A stretch of 64,000 nt of DNA from contig VDFB02373365.1 in assembly GCA_007258455.2 (NCBI GenBank), positions 226,537,008 through 226,601,007 on the forward strand. The letters run 5' to 3'. The translations under genes and the position numbers were made by a program. A model generated the notes under the pieces. The model did no database searches and was not told where the DNA came from. It saw only the letters and a program-made list of their open reading frames with translations. Shown piece by piece: positions 21,224 to 31,749 of this stretch (position 1 is the first letter of the stretch; each line of letters opens with the position of its first letter). Origin of the DNA: Sequoia sempervirens (lineage: Eukaryota; Streptophyta; Pinopsida; Cupressales; Cupressaceae).

Positions 21224-23540
21224 ATGGTGCAACGACAGCTCCCGATGCACATTTCTAAGCGAGTTCAGACATACAAGCGGCCACCCGGCATTGGGGCACT
21301 GGTAATTGATCCTTACTTGAGCTTTACTTCTTGTTTCTCGTGTTCATTTAATGCATTTAAATTTAGTTCTTTTACAGCAGCGCTATATAGCACCTCTCAA
21401 AAAAAATTGTGCCACTTGATAGCCAAACTGGGTCGCTATCGACAAATTGCATTGCAGCGGTGGAGTTTGGGGTTTGGCTTCAAGCTTCAAATTCTGACGC
21501 TGATGCCTTAGCCAACAGGATCATGTTTAAAGTACAACATGATAGTGCCATTCTAGATAGGAATCTTTGCAAACTGCACCACTTTGATGAAAAGTGCGCC
21601 ACAACGGTGCTCTTTTTGAGTTTTAACCCTCCAGCATCAAGGTTTGGAATTTTCAAACTACGACACCTTCATGGGTAGCAATGCTAGGATGATTTCCTAG
21701 GCGCTCGGAATGAAATTTTTCAAAAAATTTAACATGGTGAGCTTCCTTGATGCAGGATGCGGTGAGGGAGTTGTATTCCTGGGACCATACATCTCGGGAG
21801 ATCTTTGGTTACTTGCAGGACCTCAGTGAGAGGGACCGAGAGCGATTATGGGTCATGGGGTTGTGGCACATTGCATACGCAGTGCCCATATGTACCCATC
21901 TTGGGATGATGTCTGCACTTGTCGAGAGATGGCATAGTGAGACGTTGTCCTTCCACCTTCCTACCGACGAGACCACTGTCACCTTAGAGGACATGTGGCA
22001 CATACTAAGATTTCTAATTCATGGTTGGTGCATCATTTTTGATATGGATGAGGGGTGGGACGCTTGCTATTTAGTCCTTAACACAAATGAGCTCATGAGT
22101 TGCGACGGTCAGATAGAGCTGGAGCGGCACAAGACACTGACATCACTATTTTTTCTAGTGGTTGCAGCGATCATTTCTAGTCTCATTGCCCTAGATCGAC
22201 AAGGCTAATACTTTAGTCCCAACTAGGGACTTTGCTGGGAGTGGTTGGTTCATGACAGACCAGTTTGTTATGCATGGGGGCCTATTCTTCTGGCCTCTCT
22301 TTATAGGGATCTCCATGAGTATGTGTATCGTGATAGTAGATCACTAGGGGTAGGTGTTAAACTCTTGCATGTATGGGTATGGGAGCACATCATCATTCTT
22401 CATCCAAGTGTCATTCCAGTACCGATGGGGCCTGATGATCCCCTTGTATGGCGCTATAGAGGTGGTGTGTCCTTTACACACACTGGTGAGCACAAAATTC
22501 CCTACTGGAGGAGGGTCCTAGATGAGATGACAGTATTTACCTGGCGGCCATACCTTGGCCAGCCCAGATGGGCCAAGGATGGAGAGCATATTTTCTTTGC
22601 CCACTAGGACCATTTCATGCAGGGGCGGGAGCACACCATGGTGGAGAGATACTTGCCAGGGCGCGCACAATATCAATTTGGCAAGCCACAAGACCGACCT
22701 GACGATGACTACATGGCCATATTTTCCCACACCACTTCACAAACATCATGGGGGCGATACATTAATGCTTCAAAGGCTATTGAAAGCTTTAGACAGTTGG
22801 TGGCTCATCCATGGGTTTACGATCAGGGGCCTGCAGATCCAGGTGTTACACAGGTATACAGAGATTGGTTTCAGCATCTCCTACGTTTGACATTTCCAAG
22901 AGCAATCCTCGATTGGCGGAGGATGAGAGGTAGATGAGGAGGAAAAGGATGGAGAGATGTTGCATGATAGGACTAGCAAGTCAGGCGCCCAGTGCAGCCA
23001 ATTCAATCAGGTCAGGGCAATGTCCTAATGTCAGATCAGGAGCAGGTTATAGGCCGACAACAGGTCCACGCAGATGTACCACCATGAGCCGGGGGTGAGG
23101 ATTAGCCTCACGTGCAACCCTAGGTGCAATCCCCACCAATACAGCCAGTAGGGCAGGCAGACCCATAGGATACATTGATTGCACAGCTGCAAGCCCAGGT
23201 GCAGACTTTGATAGAGGAGAGAGATCAGGTGCAAACCAAGAGGGGCCAGGTCAAGGCTGAGAGGGACCAGGCCATACTATAGAGATAGGCCATAGAGTTA
23301 CAGGAATTTGTAGAGATGGGCCAGAGACAATACTTGGAGAGCATGGAAGCCTCCTCCTCTCAGAGTATAGTGTCCATTCAGTCTTATAGGGAGGCCATCT
23401 GAGAGGTAGATTATTACCGTATACATTATCATCAGGTCATACCCAGAGAAGCACGGGTCCTGAAGTACTTGCAGTGGACCAGTTTCAGACTAGCAAAGGG
23501 TCACGGTGATAGAGGTGAGGGCAATAGACATGAGGGTTAG
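21224..23540 (+). pseudogene. Antisense plant mobile domain (PMD, MAIN-like) protein inside element A
   Basis: The main exon (21756-23540) keeps one reading frame for about 595 codons with no indel, but has around 14 point stops. PMD signatures include ELYSWDHTSR, FHLPTDETTVTLEDM, GPILLASLYRDLHEYV, LLHVWVWEHI and VFTWRPYLGQ. The tail is Gln-rich and then a heptad-like coiled coil (AQLQAQVQTLIEERDQVQ). A likely first exon at 21224-21301 encodes MVQRQLPMHISKRVQTYKRP followed by GT; the acceptor TTGATGCAG ends at 21755 and both junctions are phase 0. It lies between pol and the 3' LTR on the opposite strand to gag-pol. PMD proteins (MAIN/MAIL) act in the nucleus in silencing and meristem maintenance, and PMD domains are also found in plant transposons. 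This element's own role is unknown. Confidence 0.85.
21302..21755 (+). other. Putative intron of antisense PMD gene
   Basis: The donor CTG/GTAATT at 21301-21302 follows 26 open codons; the acceptor TGCAG/GAT at 21755-21756 opens the PMD frame. Both splice junctions fall between codons, so the frames join. The 454-bp interior is T-rich near its 3' end. Splice use is inferred, not shown. Confidence 0.5.
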
Positions 23541-25734
23541 GTCTCCTTTTGATTGAGATGATATCATTTTGTGTCCTATGGGCTCCTTTTTGATAGCCTG
23601 ATGGGCCTTTTTGTACTAATTGACATACATGTACAGTGATCTAATTATTTTGTACTATGACAGTTATTCGATGATGATATATATATATGAGATGATGATT
23701 TTGACATGTGATGTGTATCATTTATTTATGCATTTATGGATGATTTTATTTCTATATGTTGTGCAATGATGTTATGGTGTTATATGATGTATTTATGGAT
23801 GCATTTATTTTCGATGATATATGCATTATGTAATCATTATGACTAACAAATCTATATTATGTTGTTGACTTATGATATGCAGATGTATTTATGTGATGCG
23901 TAATGATGTTGTAGTCTATATGATGATTTGAAATGATATGATATGTAATATGCAATATGAAAAAGATATGGAAATGATCTATGGTGTATACGCGAAATGA
24001 TGTGAATTATGCTTATCTATGAAATGATTATGGATGGATGTATGCTTTGCATGTAATGGATTTTTATGTTTCTATTTATGCTTATAATGATGTGGAATGT
24101 TTTATGTAATGAAATGCAAAAAATGATTGTGATGCTATTTATGAGATGATGTGGATGATTAGAGGATGATATAATGCAATGTAAATGTAATGGTCGTGTT
24201 TTATATGATGTGTATTGATGATGCAAATGAGATGGTTTTAAGATGCTTAGAATAACAAATATTATCCTAAACATGTTAAATGTATGTGATGCATTTACTG
24301 TGATGTGATGTAATATATGAAATGATATATTAATGTAAAATGGTATGATGATGCTTAATGTAAAATGAACGTAATGTGGGAGATGACTTTATAATGTTAT
24401 GTGAGTATGTATGCAATGGATTATCTATAATGCTTATGTACTTATTATGTATGATTATGTAGTAGGTGGTAATGTGAAATGTTTATGAAATGTTTATGCA
24501 AATGAATGTTATGCAATGATTTATGTGATGAATGCAATGTGATGCAATGTAATGAGAAAGGGATGTGCTAATTTATGGAAAATGCTTATAATACCATGTT
24601 TATATGATGATGGAAATGCAATGCATATGTTTCATGTATGATATGTTTATGCAATATGCTAATGGTTTGTGGATGCAAGATTGATGACGACGATGATGAT
24701 AATGATGATAAACTGTCATAGTGCCTTGTTAGTGCGATGAGCAAGAAGGGATGAAAAAGAAAGACATTTCAACAAGACACAAGATGATAAATATGCAAAT
24801 GATGATGGTTACTTGCTGAGGATTTGGGATTTTCAAAGGGCCAATTTCCTTATTTTTGATAACACATGTGGTATGATGCATCAAGGTATAGAGAACCAGG
24901 ATGGCGTTGTACCTAGTGTGATGGATTTTGACTTGACAAACAGATAGGAGTATCCTTGTTCACACCTGACATACGAAAACCTTGCTAGGATGCACTTTAT
25001 AAGTTTCAAACACCTCATACCAAAACATGAAAAGGTATAACCTATCAATGAAATAGTCAACAAGTTGCCCAAAACTTCCTTCATACATACCTAACAAAGC
25101 AAGTATTCGCCAAGGTTATATTACAAGAACGTCCAACAAGCACAATAGACAAAAGATAATGATCATTGCCCCATTCCTATTTCTCTAAATCCTCTGCTCG
25201 GATATCATCGAGAGGTCCTTGGAATGAGCGCAATAAAATAATTCAAAAGATAAAGATAAAGTAAACAAACAAGTTGATGTTCTTCAATACCGCTAACCAA
25301 AAGGGGATGTGTTTCTAAGGATAAGAACCGAAACTATTGCCAAAAGATAATTCCCATTGTAGGAAGGACACATCCTAGGACATGTTAGTGGATGGTGGAA
25401 TGCCATTTCATTTATCCAAAGTGTTCTTTCAAATGATTGATATGGGATCAATTGGATGATGGGTTATTGACACAAAAAGTTGACCAACTTGTTTATGTAC
25501 TGACTTAGACCTAAGACTTGATGATTTGAGTTTTCACTTTTAACCTGCTAGACTTGTTTTTGATTATTTCACCAAAGGTTGAGGATGACGATTGTTTATT
25601 ATGAGTGGGGTTATTGTAGGTACAAGCGAGATGAGACAGATGGATTTTTTCAAATATTTGGACGTTTTTGGAGTTTTGCAATGTTTTGAGGTTGTTTTTG
25701 GTATTTTTTGAGATTTTGATGAAAGAGACTAACC

Positions 25735-25970
25735 TAAATACCTATCCTAGGGGCCTTGGGGGCTGATCAACATATTAGCCTTGCCTACATTATACACACA
25801 GAGACCACGTAGTTTGAATGACGACTTGACTAATTTATAGATGACGATATACATGATGAGATGTAAGTTTATTATGACGCACTCCTAAAGGACTGACCTA
25901 AGTGTCTCGGGGGATGATCAAAGATCAACCTTGCCTATGTTCAAGGCTCAGAGACCCGTAGTTCGACAAG
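25735..25970. repeat. Imperfect tandem pair of about 60-75 bp motifs
   Basis: Two blocks about 150 bases apart share the order CCTA, GGGG, TGATCAA, ACCTTGCCTA, AGAGACC and GTAGTT, one near 25735-25820 and the other near 25890-25965. Confidence 0.7.
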
Positions 25971-25979
25971 ACAACATTG

Positions 25980-26275
25980 TTTTTGAATTTTTGACTAACT
26001 TTTTTACCTATTTTTGGGATTTTGATATGTTTGATGTTTTGTATTTTTTGATGTTTTGATGTTTTGGATTTTCGATGTTTTGATGTTTTTGATTTTCTAA
26101 TGTTTTGATGTTTTTGGATTTTGATGTTTTGATGTTTTGGATTTTCTTTTTTTATTATTTTGGATTTTCTAATTTTTGATGTTTTTGGATTTTAGATGTT
26201 TTGATGTTTTTGGATTTTCATGTTTTGATGTTTTTGGATTTTCTGATTTTTATTTTTTTTTTATTTTCTAATTTT
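25980..26275. repeat. TTTTGATG minisatellite-like array
   Basis: Many imperfect copies of a 12-24 base unit containing GATGTTTTGATGTTTTTGGAT, T-rich on the plus strand. Confidence 0.9.
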
Positions 26276-26784
26276 AGGACTTCAAGAATATACATGAATC
26301 TGATCCAATGATAACATGCCCCCAACATAATGCAATAGACTTCTCCAATAAAGGTAGGACAAGCTAACCTTGAGGATGGGCTGAGTAGTACTAGGAGGGA
26401 TCATGATATGAAAACAAGACCAAGCTATGATGCTGATGTGGGTGGATGGGTGATGGATGGAGATTTGAATGCGATGGATGATGGAAACGTAATGGATGGA
26501 TGATGCAGAACAAGCTTCAAAGATCCTTGTGGATGGAAAGTGCTTATTTACACAAGGTGCCTATTTGCCAGGTTTTCACCAAGGTACTTGCCCAAAGTCC
26601 CACCGAAGTGGTTTTTGTTAGAGGACGATTTTTCTCTTTACTATTTTTAATCCTTTTTCTAATTTTTTTTGGATTTTTTTGCTTTTTTGCTTTTTTTTAT
26701 TGTTACCAAGATGCCTGTTTGATAGGTTTTCGCCGAAGTAACCATTTTTTAGGACATTTTCTAATTTTTTTGGATTTTTTGGTT

Positions 26785-28547
26785 TTATACCTTGAAAGAT
26801 TTAGGCATAATTTTTTTGAGATGAGAGCTATTCATGGGCTCTTGCAGAGGTTCCCCTTCAAGTGTTGATAACTGATATGCCCCTAACTTATAACTTGCTA
26901 TGATAACAAATGGTCCCAACCAATTGGGTTCAAATTTTCCTTTTTTGCTTGGGTTTGGGACATTCTTCTGATTCTCCTTTAATACTAGTTCTCCGACTTG
27001 GAAAGTCCTACTTCTAATTTTCTTGTTATAGCTCCTCTTGAGTCTATTCTGATAGACTTGCAAATGATTCAAAGCATCTATACACTGCTCATCTAGTAGC
27101 TCCAACTCATTCAATCTTGATACTCAGTACTCTTCATCTATGATGGGGTTTTACAGTGATATCCTGAGTGATGGGAGCTCGATCTTGATGGGGAGTACTG
27201 CTTCTAATCCGTAGACCAAGGAGAAAGGGGTGGCGTCAGTGGGTGTACAAATACTGGTTTGGTAGGCGTAGAGGGTGGGATTAAGTTGCAGATGCTAATC
27301 ACGACCTGCGTCATTGACTATTTTTTCTTGATGATTTTCAAAATGCTTTTGTTTATAGCTTCTGCTTTGCCATTGCCTTGGGGATAGTATGGGGTAGAGA
27401 AGTGATGTTGGATTTTGAATTTTTCACATAAGTCACAGACGTCCTGAGTCTTAAATGGTGTCCCATTATTTGAGATAATGGCTTGTGGAACACCATAGCG
27501 AAAAATGAGATAGTTTAGGATGAACTTTGATATCTACTTCCTAGCTATATATGTCATGGGTATGGCTTCCACCCACTTAGTAAAGTACTTTGTTGCGGTT
27601 ATGATGAATTTGTGGCCATTAGATGAAGTGGGTGTGATTTTTCCAATGAGATCGAGTCCCCGCTGTGAAAAGGGCCATGGTATGATGATGGGATGAAGTC
27701 CTTGAGTTAGAGCATGGATGAGGCCCCCATGCTGCTAACATTGTAGACACCTTTTGGCATAGTCATGTGCCTCTCTTTCCATTGTGGGCCAATAATACCC
27801 CATCCTTAGCAATTTCTTAGCTATGGTCATTCCACTCAAGTGTGAACCACAAATACCATTATGTACTTCAGTTAGAGCAGTCAATGCCTCCTTAACATTT
27901 AAGCAGCGTAGTAGGGTTCCTTCTATGCTTCTACGATATAGGGTATCACCTAGGATGACGAATCGGGATGCCTTTTTGACAAAGGTTCTTTTTAGGGTTG
28001 AGGGTAAATCGACATGTATGACTCCTATTCGAAGGTATGTATAAATTTTGTGGTACCAAGGATCACTGGGACCAACGATTTCACACATGAATTCTGATTC
28101 TGGTACCTCGAATGCGGGTACGAGAAGCTGCTCTATCATGAATTCATATTTTAGAACATTGTGGGGGATGTCCAATAAGGATCCAATTGTTTCCGTAGCA
28201 TCTGCTACTCTATTGTTGGCTCTAGGAATCTGCTCAAATGTGATTTCAATGAAGGATTCTTTGAGAGTCTCCACCAATTTCTTGTATGGAGTGAGCTTAT
28301 CATCCTTGGTTTGGTATTTATCATTCACTTGGTTTATTATCAATTGGGAGTCTCTATATACTCTAAGAGCTATAATGTTCCACTGCACTGCTATTATGAG
28401 ACCTATGGTTAAAGTCTTGTATTCTGCAATGTTATTGGTGTAGGGAAACACCAGTTTGTAGGACCTTGGTATGCAATCCCCTTGTGGGGTGATAAAGAAG
28501 ATTCCATCTCTTGATCCATGTTGCGTGTATGAGCCATCAAAGTACAA
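26785..28547 (-). pseudogene. Element A archaeal-type RNase H (aRH) and integrase
   Basis: The frame from 28547 opens with YFDGSYTQHG. It has the four catalytic positions D4, E42 (NIAEYK), D66 (YRDSQ) and D116 (NRVADA), counting from the Met at 28547. This is the additional RNase H of Tat elements. The same frame continues into the integrase zinc domain (EVHNGICGSHLSG, RCLQC) ending at 27735. The core follows with stops: GLDLIGKI keeps the first Asp, but the second is Asn (AIISNNGTPF, near 27470), and YPQGNGKAEAIN keeps Glu. The C-terminal domain is the frame 27114-26785 (VGELVLKENQ, WLGPFVII, HLKKIMP). Stops and one frameshift make it inactive. Confidence 0.92.
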
Positions 28548-28559
28548 TTTCCAGTGGTC

Positions 28560-30368
28560 AACTACATTGAGATTGAAAATAGATTCATCTAGGAACTCTC
28601 AAATGAGAGGATTCTTTGAATAGATTGGTGCTTTTGTAAGTTGATCTACGATGACTTGGCCTTTGATTTCTTTCCGCTCCACATATTCAATGTCATATTC
28701 TGATAGTATCATCACCCATTTGGCCATTCTTCCCGTGAGGATTGCTTTTGACAATAAGTACTTGAGAGGGTCAAGTTTGGTGATGAGTTTTATTTTGTGT
28801 GCCAACATGTAATGTTTGAATTTTTGTGATGCAAACACTACTGCTAGGCATGCTTTCTCTATGAATGAGTGGTTTAGCTCATGCCCAACCATTGTTCTAT
28901 TGATGTAATAGATATCCCTTTCTATTCCATTTTCATCACGCTAAGCTAGGAGAGCTCCAAGGGCTACTGATGTTGCTGATATGTAGAAAATTAATGGTTT
29001 TCTTGGGATTGGTGGCATTAAGAATAGTGGTGTCAGTAGATATTCTTTGATTTTAGTGAATGCCTCTTTACACTTGATATCCCATTTTTTAGCTACTCCC
29101 TTGTGAAGTAGGTGAGAGTATGGGTTCTGTTTGTTCACCAACTGTGCTATGAATCTTCAAATGGATTGAAGCCTGCCTTGGAGACCTCTCAATTACTTTA
29201 ATGTTTTTGGTGCCTCCATTTCAAGGATTGCTTTTACCTTTACTAGATCTACTTTGATAGCTCTCATTAACACTATATATCCTAGCAGCTTTCCTGATTG
29301 TACATCAAAGACACACTTCTTTGGGTTTAATATGACCTTGCACTCTTCCAGCCTGTCAAAAATGGCACTTAAGGTTGCTATGTGATATTTTCTCTTTCTG
29401 GATTTAGATAGAATGTCATCAACACAATATTTGACCATCTTATGGAGCATGTCATGGAATATCAATGTCATGGCCCTTTGGTATGTGGCTCCTGCATTCT
29501 TTAAGCCGAATGGCATCATATTCCAGCAGTAAGTCCCCCATGGACAAGTGAAAGTCATCTTATGTTGGTCCTCTTTAACTATCATGATCTAATTGTACCT
29601 TGAGAATCCATCCATTAGTGACAACATTTCATGTCTGGCTATCATGTCTACTATCATGTCAATGTTTGGAAGTGGGAGGTCATCTTTCGGACATGCTTTA
29701 TTCAAGTCTCTGAAGTCTGTGTAGATTCTGATGCCCCCATCGGGTTTTTAGATAGGTACCAAGTTTGACACCCATTCTGGATAATCTATCAGTCAGATGA
29801 ATCTCGCATCTAATATCTTTTTTAGCTCCATTTTGACTAATAAGGTGATCTGAGGGTGCATTTTTTGAATCTTTTGTCTAACAGGCTTTGCTTATGGATA
29901 TATTTCTAAGTGGTGAACCATGATTTCGAGATCAAGTCCTAGCATGTCAGCATAGCTCCATGCAAAGTTTGTCTATCTTTCTCTTAAGAAAGCTGCTAGG
30001 AGCTCTTGTTCCTTTGATAGTAATGACTCCGCATAGAATGTGATGTGTGGGGTTTCCTATGTTCCTAGATTGACCGGATTGCACCTTTCTGCTAGGATTG
30101 CTGATTTTTCTTGATGAAGAGCTCTAAAATGAAAATTGAATCCCCCATCCTTAGGCACCTCGGAGATATTTTCACCATTGGATGCACCCTTTCTTTTTAC
30201 TTTTTTCTATTCAGAGAGTGCCACAGTGTGGTTTTCACTCAAGGACTTAGATATTATTCTTAATTTTTCACTTTTGTGACTGAGGGATTCAATCATTTCC
30301 CCATAATAGGCATGTGTATCTAGCTCAATTATGAACCCTTCTTTGTGATCCCCACATGGAATTTTATA
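28560..30368 (-). pseudogene. Element A reverse transcriptase and RNase H
   Basis: Continues the pol frame, with stops. RT landmarks: NFAWSYADMLGLD, DYPEWVSNLVP, IYTDFRDLNKACPKDDLPLP, MLSLMDGFSRYN, CPWGTYCWNMMPFGLKNAGA. The catalytic box reads CVDD instead of YVDD (29415-29426). The connection has NPKKCVF, SGKLLGYIV and LQGRLQSI. Conventional RNase H covers about 29040-28600 (LIFYISATSVALGALLA, YYINRTMVG, KYLLSKAILTGRMAKW). These domains copy RNA to DNA and degrade the template. Stops are mainly CAG to TAG type (for example SRYN followed by TAG). Confidence 0.93.
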
Positions 30369-31749
30369 CTATAGTCCCATGAATTCCAAGAGTGCCTCAT
30401 CGTTTTTGAATTTATTGAGAATTGGTGCTCCTCGTTGGTCATAGTCGATGAGTTGGGGATATACTAGGTGAATTTCATGATTTTGGTGGTCTAATTTAAA
30501 AGAGAGGGTGCTAATCATGCATAGAGTGGTATCCTCAAATAGCCTAGGTAAGTTGGACATGGGATCCTCATCATCACTACTACTACAGACGTTGGTTATG
30601 TCAAATGTGAAGTTATTTATGATGTGACCTATAGATACTGGTAAGCATAGTTCTACTGTGGTTGGTTGAGGAGGATTATTAACCTTTCTAGCTAGAGGAC
30701 CTCGGCCACGTATGGTTATACTCAGAGGGGTACATCCAAGACCAAGATTTGTTATCACTCACTTCTCCGGAATGATAGGTATTATAAGCCCATTGTCATT
30801 TTTCCCAAGTCTTTGGTTTCTGTCATAGCCCATTGTGAGCATCATTTGCAGACCCTTGCTTCTATCATCCATTGGTAAATTAGCTACTGGTCTTTCATCT
30901 TGATATAGCATATGAGATGGATCTACCTCAATAACTTCTTGGCCAAGATCTCCCCAACTTGTAAAGTTGGGATAGTCATCAGGAGATGTTTGGGATGTGG
31001 AGGCTTCATTTATTTGCAGACATCCCCATGATCTAGGAGATTGTGGTAACTTTCCTACCACAAAATAATTTTTAGGGATCATGTAGTTTCCACAACCGTT
31101 ATCTTGGATGATAACCTAAATGTCAGAAATGGTGGGAATGGTGGGAGTGGCGGGTGTCTCTAAAGAAGAAGTGGATGCGAGAGTGGAAGGATCAATTTAT
31201 GGTGTAGATGGACCCTCATCTTTTTTTGGTACTTGGGAGATTTTATAGTACTTTACTTCAAGGCTTTTGCAATAGGAGAAGGGTTTGAGATCTCCATGGA
31301 CAGTGACTTCTTGTCCCTCATGTGTGAATTTCACACATTGATGGAAATTTGACACTACTGCCTTCATTGCATGAATCCATGGACGTCCCAGAAGGATGTT
31401 ATAGGTAAGTCGAGGTCTAGGACTTGACAAGTGGTTTCCATGATAGCAGGCCCTACTTGAATAGGGATTTTGATCGTGCCTTGGGATACTCTTTATTGAT
31501 CATCATATGCTCTTATTGTGATACCCTTTCCTTTGTCGATAGAATCCTCTAAAAATTTTAATTATTTGATGAGCTTGAGAGAACATATATTCAAGCTTGC
31601 TCCTCCATCCACCAAAACTCGTTTGACTTTGCTTTTGTGCACTAGGACTTCTAAGTGGAGTGCATGGTTGTGAGATGGTTGAGCAGGGAAATCCTGGTTA
31701 GAGAATGTGAGGATATTTGGTGTAATGATATTTTTGACCATAGCTTTGA
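30369..31749 (-). pseudogene. Element A aspartic protease and G-patch linker
   Basis: Protease region: LHLEVLVHKSKVKRVLVDGG then ASLNICS, ending in a stop at 31562. After a frameshift comes YNILLGRPWIHAMKAVVS (frame 31430-31197), the C-terminal half of the protease domain in Tat elements. The frame 31082-30759 holds a G-patch (KGLQMMLTMGYDRNQRLGK then NDNGL, about 30771-30857), a short glycine-rich nucleic-acid-binding module known from retroviral and plant retroelement proteases. The frame 30758-30369 is an acidic spacer leading to RT. Confidence 0.85.

Larger units (their letters stand above)
23541..26784. other. Element A non-coding spacer, low complexity
   Basis: Between the PMD stop and the integrase end. 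23640-24720 is a degenerate ATGATG/GAAATG-rich tract. 24720-25700 is mixed non-coding. 25730-25970 holds an imperfect tandem pair, and 25980-26270 is an imperfect GATGTTTTGATGTTTTTGG array. 26560-26760 contains two related phrases around AGGTTTTC(A/G)CC. The same terminal sequence is found inverted in element B at 63770-63990, so this spacer is a family feature. Confidence 0.7.

Noticed and set aside
21747..22937. Host PMD gene rather than transposon cargo
   Set aside because: It lies wholly between the pol end and the PPT of element A with both LTRs outside it and no boundary duplication of its own.
24017..24274. Minus-strand His/Ile/Ser-rich frame
   Set aside because: Product of the ATGATG-rich low-complexity tract.
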